Positions 16,535 to 23,623 of a stretch of DNA of 40,187 nucleotides are shown here, piece after piece. A model generated the notes under the pieces. That model was not told the origin of the DNA, made no database searches, and was given only the letters and a program-made list of their open reading frames with translations. The DNA is taken from contig SXIH01000002.1 of the NCBI GenBank assembly GCA_005772895.1, positions 1-40,187 on the forward strand. Reading direction: 5' to 3'. Origin of the DNA: Bacteroidota bacterium (GTDB lineage: Bacteria; Bacteroidota; Bacteroidia; 2-12-FULL-35-15). Position 1 is the first letter of the stretch. Every line of letters starts with the position of its first letter. The position numbers and the translations under genes are program-made.

Positions 16535-16586
16535 TTCTCGACTCCGCTCGAACTGACGGGTCTGTCACTTCGAGCGGAGTCGAGAA
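16535..16586. repeat. Perfect 18-bp inverted repeat between ABC genes
   Basis: TTCTCGACTCCGCTCGAA (16535-16552) and its exact complement at 16569-16586 enclose a 16-base loop that adds a short TGAC/GTCA pairing. The element is GC-rich and I recognise it as a dispersed repeat type common in Bacteroidota genomes. No T-run follows it. It sits between ATPase and permease genes of one operon and may set their relative mRNA levels, which is inference. Confidence 0.8.
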
Positions 16587-16587
16587 G

Positions 16588-17340
16588 TTAATCCCGAAGC
16601 GCTCTCTTAGTTAAATGCAAAAAAACATCCTCCAAATTCCTACACCCGGCATTCCCACTAATCAACTCTTTCGGGCTTCCTTCCACTATAATTTTTCCAT
16701 AATCAATAATTGCGACTCTTGAACAAAAATGCTCCGCCTCTTCCATGTGATGAGAAGTGTAAATAATGGTCATTCCACTTTTGTTCAATTCTTTTAAGTG
16801 TTCAATAATCACATTTCTAGATTGCACATCCACTCCAACTGTTGGTTCATCTAAAAATAAAATTTTAGGATTGTGTAAAATTCCGGCAATCAGATTTACT
16901 CTTCGTTTCATTCCACCTGAATAAGTTGATAAACGTTTATCAGCAGACTCAATCAAACCAAAATTGTTCAACCACAATTCTATCTTGTTCTTTAAATCTT
17001 TTCCCTGCAAACCATACATTGCACCATAAAAATTTAAATTTTCGCGGGCACTCAAAGTTTGATAAAGTGCTATGTCCTGTGGAACAACACCAATAATTTG
17101 TTTGATATGATCAATATTGTTCTTGGAATTTTTACCATCAATTTCAACCTTTCCATTTGAAGCTGAATACAAACCGCAAAGTATAGAAATAGTTGTGGTT
17201 TTACCGGCTCCATTCGGACCTAATAGTCCAAATATTTCGTTTTTATGGATGGATAGTGTAACGCCATCTACGGCAGGTTTATCAGCACCTTCAAAGGTCT
17301 TTGTAAGTGATTCGACTTGTATTATAGGCTTATCGGACAT
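16588..17340 (-). CDS. ABC transporter ATP-binding protein
   Basis: This is the ATPase of an ABC-2 exporter. Walker A GPNGAGKTT at 41-49, Q-loop VVPQD near 85-89, signature YSGGMKRR at 140-147, Walker B ILFLDEP with the D-loop at 160-170, and the H-loop His in YTSHHMEEAEHF are all present. It ends in LTKRALRD, close to the common family ending 'TGRELRD', so the gene is complete although its stop lies two bases from an inverted repeat. The permease follows on the same strand. A divergent promoter region of 159 bases separates it from the halogenase-like gene. Confidence 0.92.
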   Translation of the reverse strand: MSDKPIIQVESLTKTFEGADKPAVDGVTLSIHKNEIFGLLGPNGAGKTTTISILCGLYSASNGKVEIDGKNSKNNIDHIKQIIGVVPQDIALYQTLSARENLNFYGAMYGLQGKDLKNKIELWLNNFGLIESADKRLSTYSGGMKRRVNLIAGILHNPKILFLDEPTVGVDVQSRNVIIEHLKELNKSGMTIIYTSHHMEEAEHFCSRVAIIDYGKIIVEGSPKELISGNAGCRNLEDVFLHLTKRALRD

Positions 17341-17425
17341 ATCAGGGCAGTAAAATTAGCAAAATTACCACAGCCATCTTGATAAAAATCATTGATTTAT
17401 GCTCCAAAAATCTTTAAATATTGGC

Positions 17426-17433
17426 TACATTTG
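17426..17433 (+). promoter_or_regulatory. -7 box (TACATTTG) upstream of the halogenase-like gene
   Basis: TACATTTG matches TAnnTTTG. It would give a leader of about 60 bases before ATG 17500. A second partial box is possible closer to the gene. The -33 region is poor. Confidence 0.4.
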
Positions 17434-17499
17434 TCAGCAAATTTACCGACAAATAAGCAATTCGCATTTTTGCCCTTTGCAGAATAATAAGAACAAAAT

Positions 17500-18765
17500 A
17501 TGAATATCGAAAAAACAGATGTATTGGTAATTGGTGCCGGTCCTGCGGGATGTATTGCAGCGTCAATTGTGCATAAAAATGGATTAAAAGTCAGAGTAGT
17601 AGAAAAAGTAAAGTTTCCACGATTTGTGATTGGTGAAAGCTTATTACCACGGGTGATGGATCATTTAGATGAAACCGGACTTTTGGAAGATGTTAAAAAA
17701 GCAGGATTTCAGGAAAAATTCGGAGCTAAATTTTTATTGGGTGACAAAGTATGTGATTTCAATTTTGCAGATCAATTCAGTAAAGGTTGGACATGGACTT
17801 GGCAAGTTCCCCGGGCTCAATTCGACCAAATTTTAGCAAACGGAGTTGCAAAAAAAGGAATTCCGGTTGAATTTGAAATGGGTGTAACAGCCATTCAATT
17901 TAATGACGACAATTCATCAATAACCACAGTTGAAGATGTAAACGGAAATAAAAAACAAATTGAAGCCCGTTATATAATTGATTGTAGTGGCTATGGTCGT
18001 GTGATTCCAAATATGTTGGGATTAAATAAAGTATCCAGTTTCGATCCACGCAAAACACATTTTACTCATTTCAAAGATCCTAAACGTCCGGAAGGAGTTG
18101 AAGGAAATAGAATTACAGTTATTGTTCATCAACAAGAAGTTTGGGTATGGATAATTCCTTTTTCAACTGGAATTACATCAGTAGGTTTTGTTGGGAATCC
18201 TGAATATTTTAAAGATTTTCCGGATGATATGGTTGAACGTATGAAAGCAATTGTAGATGATTGTCCTTTATTAAGTGAACGCTTCAAGGATCAGGAAATG
18301 GTTTTACCTCCACGTACAATCGAAGGTTATGCTATTACTTCAACAAAGTTTTTTGGTGATGGTTATGTAACTGCAGGAAATGCAACAGAATTTTTAGATC
18401 CTGTGTTTTCATCAGGCGTAACCTTTGCAATGGAATCGGGTTCAACTGCTGCTAAATTGGTAAGCAGAAAATTAAAAGGCGAAGAAGTTGATTTCCAAAA
18501 AGAATATGTTGACCATATGATGCAAGGCATCAACACATTCAGAACCTATGTGAAGAGTTGGTACAATGGCGACTTACACCAAATATTTTTCACAAAAGAT
18601 CCTGATCCAGGAATCAAAAAACAAATTTGTTCGGTATTAGCTGGATATGTTTGGGATTTAGAAAATCCTTTTGTAAAAAAACATGAACGTGCTGTAAGTA
18701 CATTGGCAAAAATTATCCGGATGCAAAAAGCATCTGCTGCTGAAGAAGCAAAGGGAAAAGGTTAA
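17500..18765 (+). CDS. Flavin-dependent halogenase-like oxidoreductase
   Basis: The protein is a group A flavin monooxygenase-fold enzyme with halogenase hallmarks: FAD motif GAGPAG at 12-17, GESLLPR at 45-51, a Lys in EKFGAKF (Lys73) at the position of the catalytic lysine, and WVWIIP at 215-220 matching the halogenase motif WxWxIP. The lysine and WxWxIP spacing agrees with phenol/pyrrole-type halogenases more than with tryptophan halogenases. The length is 421 residues. Relatives occur in flexirubin pigment clusters, whose products can be chlorinated. Many homologues with this motif set are not proven halogenases, and geranylgeranyl-reductase-like activity remains possible. It heads a plus-strand set with two CrtI-type oxidoreductases. 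Confidence 0.75.
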   Translation: MNIEKTDVLVIGAGPAGCIAASIVHKNGLKVRVVEKVKFPRFVIGESLLPRVMDHLDETGLLEDVKKAGFQEKFGAKFLLGDKVCDFNFADQFSKGWTWTWQVPRAQFDQILANGVAKKGIPVEFEMGVTAIQFNDDNSSITTVEDVNGNKKQIEARYIIDCSGYGRVIPNMLGLNKVSSFDPRKTHFTHFKDPKRPEGVEGNRITVIVHQQEVWVWIIPFSTGITSVGFVGNPEYFKDFPDDMVERMKAIVDDCPLLSERFKDQEMVLPPRTIEGYAITSTKFFGDGYVTAGNATEFLDPVFSSGVTFAMESGSTAAKLVSRKLKGEEVDFQKEYVDHMMQGINTFRTYVKSWYNGDLHQIFFTKDPDPGIKKQICSVLAGYVWDLENPFVKKHERAVSTLAKIIRMQKASAAEEAKGKG

Positions 18766-18815
18766 TTAAGGAAATTGTAATTAAGGAATTTAGGCTATTA
18801 CATTTAAAATAAAAT

Positions 18816-18876
18816 CTGCGGATCCCGATAGCTATCGGGACTGCGAGACCTGCCTGCCGACAGGCAGGTCTGCGAG
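18816..18876. repeat. Two tandem palindromes with short direct-repeat flanks
   Basis: A perfect 18-bp palindrome TCCCGATAGCTATCGGGA (18823-18840) is followed by an inverted repeat with arms AGACCTGCCTG (18846-18856) and CAGGCAGGTCT (18861-18871). CTGCGGA, CTGCGAG and CTGCGAG (18816, 18841, 18870) separate and flank them. Both palindrome types look like dispersed Bacteroidota repeats. They fill the 137-base gap between two co-oriented oxidoreductase genes. There is no T-run suggesting a terminator. Confidence 0.75.
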
Positions 18877-18902
18877 AAAAATAGGCTGCTCATCATTCAC
18901 AA

Positions 18903-20435
18903 ATGAAAATCAATATCATCGGAGGAGGCGTTTCAGGTTTAACTGCTGGTATTTACCTTCAGATGAACGGATTTGAAACACATATTTTCGAAAAACATTC
19001 CATCCCCGGAGGTTTGTGTACCAGTTGGAAAAAAGGTGAATACACTTTTGACAGCTGTGCACACTGGATATTGGGATCTGATACAGGTTCTTCTTTCTAT
19101 AAAATTTGGTCGGAATTATTGGATATGAAAAAAATTGCTTTTCATAATCATGATATCCGTGTGGAAGTTGGAACAAAAGTTCATGCAAACAAATACGGAG
19201 AGAAAAATTTCAAACTATACACTGATCTTTCAGTTTTAGAAAAATACATGATTGATTTGGCTCCAGAAGATACTGAGGAAATCAAAAAATTTATCAAACC
19301 TATGCGCATAATGCAAAAGTTTGACTTGCCTCCTATCATGGATGATTTGCCATTCTTTCAATCGATGATGCGAAGTATTAAGATGGCTCGTTACCTTGAA
19401 TTTTTATATTGGTTTTTGAAAATAAAAAATTACACCAATTATACTTATGCTAAAAAATTTAAGAATCCATTCCTTCGAGAAAGCTTTGAATTATTATACG
19501 ATGGTGAAGAAGTAAACATGATGGTATTGACTATGCCGTTATCCGTTTTCGATAAAAAAAGTGCGGGTTACCCAATTGGTGGCTCCATGGAGTTTGCAAA
19601 AAAAATTGAGCAAACATATGTAAAGCTAGGTGGTACCATGCATTATAAAACTCCTGTAAAAAAAATAATTACGGAAGATGGAGTAGCAAAAGGCTTGTTA
19701 GTAAGAAATGAAGTAAAACATTTTTCGGACATAACACTTTCAGCAGCGGATTGGAATTTTACAGCTTTTGATGCATTGGATGGGAAATTTGTAGACCAGC
19801 ACATGTTGGATGTCAGAGATTTAAAAAAATTGGAAGTTTTTTATTCCGTGATGCAATTTTCTTTCGGAATAGGGAAAGATTTAAGTGAATGGCCTCACTT
19901 TTTCAGAGTTCCATTGCAAGAACCACTTGTTTCACCTGATGGTTCAGAATATCCACGTTTTGAAGTGCACATTTACAATTACGACAATACACTTGCTCCG
20001 AAAGGAAAAACATCGGTAACTGTAAGTTATTATACAACCAAAAGAGAGTTTTGGATTGATGCAAGAAAAAATGATCGTCCGAAATACCGCCAAGCCAAAG
20101 AAGAGTTCACAAAAAAAATTATTGATTTACTTGATAAAACATTGGGTGGAATAAAAAACGACATTGAAGTAATTGATGTAGCAACTCCCGCAACTTTCCA
20201 AAGATATACAGGTAACTGGAAAGGAAGTACTCAAGGTTGGTTACCGGGCAAAAATTTATTGGCAAAATCTCCTGTTGGGTTTAAATTTCCGGGCTTGAAA
20301 AACTTCTACTATTCCAGCCACTGGAACCAGCCTGGTGGAGGATTACCTATTGCAATTAAAACGGGGAGAGATGTTGCGAAGGAGATTTGCAAAGAGTATA
20401 ATGTGAAGTTCAGGACAATTCCGCAGACGAAGTAA
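18903..20435 (+). CDS. CrtI-type FAD-dependent oxidoreductase (phytoene desaturase-like)
   Basis: The N-terminal Rossmann motif GGGVSGLTAGIYLQ with FEKHSIPGGLCTSW, followed by FDSCAHWILG, is typical of the phytoene desaturase/carotenoid isomerase (CrtI) superfamily. A C-terminal FAD-closing segment (FKFPGLKNFYYSSHWNQPGGGLPIAIKTGRDVA) is also present. At 510 residues it is full length. It is not an obvious carotenoid gene by context, since no crtB or crtY is nearby. It may act on a polyene or lipid chain made by neighbouring enzymes, which is inference. It follows the halogenase-like gene across a repeat-filled gap and precedes a second member of the same superfamily. Confidence 0.82.
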   Translation: MKINIIGGGVSGLTAGIYLQMNGFETHIFEKHSIPGGLCTSWKKGEYTFDSCAHWILGSDTGSSFYKIWSELLDMKKIAFHNHDIRVEVGTKVHANKYGEKNFKLYTDLSVLEKYMIDLAPEDTEEIKKFIKPMRIMQKFDLPPIMDDLPFFQSMMRSIKMARYLEFLYWFLKIKNYTNYTYAKKFKNPFLRESFELLYDGEEVNMMVLTMPLSVFDKKSAGYPIGGSMEFAKKIEQTYVKLGGTMHYKTPVKKIITEDGVAKGLLVRNEVKHFSDITLSAADWNFTAFDALDGKFVDQHMLDVRDLKKLEVFYSVMQFSFGIGKDLSEWPHFFRVPLQEPLVSPDGSEYPRFEVHIYNYDNTLAPKGKTSVTVSYYTTKREFWIDARKNDRPKYRQAKEEFTKKIIDLLDKTLGGIKNDIEVIDVATPATFQRYTGNWKGSTQGWLPGKNLLAKSPVGFKFPGLKNFYYSSHWNQPGGGLPIAIKTGRDVAKEICKEYNVKFRTIPQTK

Positions 20436-20491
20436 AAACAATGAGTTCATAGAAAAGCTCATCCTTTTTGCATTTCTCCAATAAATACGAC

Positions 20492-20516
20492 TATCTTAGT
20501 TCTGCATTAAGCAGAA
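20492..20516 (+). promoter_or_regulatory. Weak -7 box and small hairpin just before the second CrtI-type gene
   Basis: TATCTTAG (20492-20499) is one base off TAnnTTTG and has a TTTG about 21 bases upstream. TTCTGC (20500-20505) and GCAGAA (20511-20516) form a six-pair hairpin ending right before the ATG at 20517. Such a hairpin could hinder ribosome entry. Both calls are tentative. Confidence 0.3.
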
Positions 20517-22109
20517 ATGAAAAATCTCTACTCCTCCGATTTAACAAAATCAACCTACGATGCCATTATTATTGGTTCGGGTGTTGGCGGATTGACTACT
20601 GCAGTATTTCTGACAAAAGCCGGAAAAAAAGTACTGGTACTTGAAAAGCATTATGTTCCCGGAGGATTCACACATACTTTCAAAAGAAAAAAATTCGAAT
20701 GGGATGTTGGTGTTCATTATGTCGGTCAAGTGAATTTAAAAAACAACTTAATGCGAAAAGCCTTTGATTATATTACTGATGGTAAACTCAAATGGGCAGA
20801 TATGGGAGAAGTTTACGACCAGGCAATTATTGAGGGAACAACCTACAATTTCAGAAAAGGGAGAGAAAATCAAATTAAACAGATGATTGAATATTTTCCC
20901 GATGAAGAAAAGGCAATCCGTAAATATTATACGTTAGTAAAAAAAATAGGATCGAGCTATACAACTTTCTTTTCGGAGCGGACAATGCCTTTTTGGTTAA
21001 GCAATACAGTTGGTTATTTTATGCGGAGAAAATTTTACAAGTATTCACAGCTAACAACTTCAGAAATCTTGCATAGTTTAACATCCAATGAGAAATTAAT
21101 CGCTGTTTTATGCTCACAATGCGGAAACTATGGATTGGCTCCCGAAAAAAGTAGCTTTGCTATTCATGGAATGATAGTAGAACATTTCATTGAAGGTGGA
21201 AATTATCCGGTTGGAGGAGCATCCAGTATTCATAAAAAACTGATTGATGTAATTGAAACCAACAAAGGAATTGTAGCAATAAAGGCAGATGTAAAAAACA
21301 TTATTATTGAAAACAACAAAGCGATTGGTGTTGAAATGGAAAATGGCGACAAACTTTTTGCTTCAACAATAGTAAGCAATGCTGGAGCACACAACACTTT
21401 TAACAGACTAATTTCCAAGTGTAAACAAAAAGATGAAAACAACATCAATTTAAATAAAATACAGCCATCTGTTTCACATGTTTGTATTTATGTTGGTTTA
21501 AATGCAAGTGACGAAGAATTAAAACTTCCGAAACATAATATTTGGCTGTTCGACAATTACAAATTTGATGAAGCACAAAAGTATCACTTAAATACAAAAA
21601 ACAGTGCTTCGCCCATAACCTATATTTCATTTCCATCAGCCAAGGATCCTAATTGGCAAATAAAACACCCGGGTACTTCAACCATTCAGGTATTGGGTTC
21701 TTTTCCTTATGAGTGGATGCAAGAATGGGAAGAAGGGAAATGGCAGAAAAGAGGAGAAGAATATGAAAGTAAAAAAGAGGCAATAAAAAATGTTTTATTA
21801 GAAAAACTGTTAGAGACTCTTCCTCACTTAAAAGATAGAATTGAAATTTGTGAACTTTCTACACCTCTTTCCACAAAACATTTCAGCAATTATTCAAAAG
21901 GTGAAATATATGGTTTAGAACACACTCCTGCACGCTTTAACCTTTTACAACTAAGAGCAAAAACTAATTATAAAAATTTATTTTTAACAGGACAAGATAT
22001 TGTATGTGTTGGTGTTGGAGCTGCAATGTTTTCAGGTATAATTACTTCAGTAGCTATTCTGAAAAGAAATATATTATGGAAAGTAATACGCTATAGAGTA
22101 GTAGATTAG
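20517..22109 (+). CDS. CrtI/retinol-saturase-like FAD oxidoreductase
   Basis: The FAD motif GSGVGGLTTAVFLTKAGKKVLVLEKHYVPGGF and WDVGVHYVG place this 530-residue protein with the all-trans-retinol saturase/carotenoid isomerase branch of the CrtI superfamily. The C-terminal NLFLTGQDIVCVGVGAAMFSG is the usual second FAD contact. It is related to, but clearly diverged from, the upstream CrtI-type protein, so the pair may act in sequence on one conjugated or unsaturated chain. Its stop overlaps by four bases the end of a convergent outer-membrane protein gene, with no room for a terminator. Confidence 0.82.
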   Translation: MKNLYSSDLTKSTYDAIIIGSGVGGLTTAVFLTKAGKKVLVLEKHYVPGGFTHTFKRKKFEWDVGVHYVGQVNLKNNLMRKAFDYITDGKLKWADMGEVYDQAIIEGTTYNFRKGRENQIKQMIEYFPDEEKAIRKYYTLVKKIGSSYTTFFSERTMPFWLSNTVGYFMRRKFYKYSQLTTSEILHSLTSNEKLIAVLCSQCGNYGLAPEKSSFAIHGMIVEHFIEGGNYPVGGASSIHKKLIDVIETNKGIVAIKADVKNIIIENNKAIGVEMENGDKLFASTIVSNAGAHNTFNRLISKCKQKDENNINLNKIQPSVSHVCIYVGLNASDEELKLPKHNIWLFDNYKFDEAQKYHLNTKNSASPITYISFPSAKDPNWQIKHPGTSTIQVLGSFPYEWMQEWEEGKWQKRGEEYESKKEAIKNVLLEKLLETLPHLKDRIEICELSTPLSTKHFSNYSKGEIYGLEHTPARFNLLQLRAKTNYKNLFLTGQDIVCVGVGAAMFSGIITSVAILKRNILWKVIRYRVVD

Positions 22110-22813
22110 AAAGCCAAAAGACCAATTCCTATAAATACGTTAAAAATCGGATTTAAATTTAGGGTTGAAGAAACGTCCGAAGAGAGACTTTTTTCATAAT
22201 TTTCTTTAGCATCTGAAGTAGTAATTACCATTAAGGTTCCTCTTATTCCATAATCAACAACAAATCTGTCAGAAAAAACTCTTTGCCTTCCTCTTGAATA
22301 ACTCACTCCTATTCCATTTAAATTAAAATCACCACCTTCTTTTGTAACAAGAACAGGAGTTGTAGCAAATTCATCATTACCTAAATACTCCTTGTAATTC
22401 ATTTTGCATTTTAAAAATTGTCCTTCCCATTTGGAGTACGCACCCAATGGTGCAAATTTAGATTTATTGAATCTTTTAAAACCTAAAGAAAATTCTATGA
22501 CAGATAACTTTTCAAAATCAGGAATTTCTGAATAGTAATTAGATGGATCAATAGATGGGTGATTAATTTTTCTGTTAAAATATTTTGCTGAAAGACATAT
22601 TTCTCTCTGCTTAGAAATTATATAATTTATATTAAATGAATGCGTTAACACAGCTTTGTTCACACTATAATCAAGTGCAAAACTCAAATAATTCGGGCAT
22701 AGCATATTGGAATAACCAATGGTCATACGTTTTCCCATATATCCAGGAACTTGTCCAAATGAAGTAGATGTAAAAATTAGAAATGAAAAAAAGAGAAATG
22801 CTCGTATATGCAT
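22106..22813 (-). CDS. Outer-membrane beta-barrel protein (paralogue 1)
   Basis: A signal peptide (MHIRAFLFFSFLIFTSTSFGQ) precedes a beta-rich mature protein that ends in FNVFIGIGLLAF; a terminal Phe is the usual outer-membrane assembly signal. It opens with VPGYMGKRMTIGYSN and contains RQRVFSDRFVVDYGIRG, both nearly shared with the adjacent upstream gene, so the two are tandem duplicates. I do not recognise a named family. It is the last gene of the M48 protease operon, two bases after its paralogue. Confidence 0.7.
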   Translation of the reverse strand: MHIRAFLFFSFLIFTSTSFGQVPGYMGKRMTIGYSNMLCPNYLSFALDYSVNKAVLTHSFNINYIISKQREICLSAKYFNRKINHPSIDPSNYYSEIPDFEKLSVIEFSLGFKRFNKSKFAPLGAYSKWEGQFLKCKMNYKEYLGNDEFATTPVLVTKEGGDFNLNGIGVSYSRGRQRVFSDRFVVDYGIRGTLMVITTSDAKENYEKSLSSDVSSTLNLNPIFNVFIGIGLLAF

Positions 22814-22815
22814 AA

Positions 22816-23622
22816 TTAAAATGCTAAAAAACCAAGGCCAACATGTAAATTAAATAATTGTTGCCTTGCAATTCTTAAATTAGAGGCTCTTCTAAAATAG
22901 CCCTCAACGTCAGACACATATGCATCGGATGCAGCAACTGTAATAATATTCATAGAAGGTGTATAAGCAAATCGTATCCCAAAATCTAAAACAAATTTAT
23001 CTTTTAATATGCGTTGTTTTCCTATAGTATAAGCAAAAGCAATATTTTTATATGAATACTCACCTTTGCCTAAAACTTTAAGAGTATCATCTTCTTGGCT
23101 ACTGTATTCGGTTACATCAACTTTAAAATTCTGAGAATCGTATTCTAATTTTTCAAACAACAATAAAACTTCTAACTTACGATACCTTCCGGTTGGCGCT
23201 ATAAAACCATTTTTAAACATTTTAACACCAAGTCCAAAATTGATTGAAGTTAATAAAGCAGGTTTACTGAAACTACCAGAGTATCTGCTGGATCCTGGGT
23301 AGGGATAAAGCTCTGAACTGCCTGAATCAAAAAATCCATTCTGGATTCCTTTGTCATAAGCCAAACCCGTTCTGATATATTGTGCAGACAAACAAACCAT
23401 TTTTCGCTGCTTGTAGGCATATTCAAAATTCAGACAATGCGCATTATTTATTGTAAGAGAAGGATCGTCTGATGGAGCAGAATTAACAGGGCCCGGACCT
23501 TTTAATCCCAACATAAAATAATTACTATATCCAATTACTGCACGTTTTCCCATGTAACCCGATACTTGGGAATTTGCCGAATAAAACAACAATACAAATA
23601 AAAGAGAAATAGTAAAACGCAT
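22816..23622 (-). CDS. Outer-membrane beta-barrel protein (paralogue 2)
   Basis: The mature protein begins VSGYMGKRAVIGYSNYF after a signal peptide (MRFTISLLFVLLFYSANSQ) and ends FNLHVGLGFLAF. A motif KQRILKDKFVLDFGIRFAYT matches that of the downstream paralogue. A longer frame starts at 23646, but ATG 23622 begins right at the signal peptide and two bases before the stop of the M48 gene. The function is unknown; the position suggests a partner or client of the M48 protein. Confidence 0.7.
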   Translation of the reverse strand: MRFTISLLFVLLFYSANSQVSGYMGKRAVIGYSNYFMLGLKGPGPVNSAPSDDPSLTINNAHCLNFEYAYKQRKMVCLSAQYIRTGLAYDKGIQNGFFDSGSSELYPYPGSSRYSGSFSKPALLTSINFGLGVKMFKNGFIAPTGRYRKLEVLLLFEKLEYDSQNFKVDVTEYSSQEDDTLKVLGKGEYSYKNIAFAYTIGKQRILKDKFVLDFGIRFAYTPSMNIITVAASDAYVSDVEGYFRRASNLRIARQQLFNLHVGLGFLAF

Positions 23623-23623
23623 T

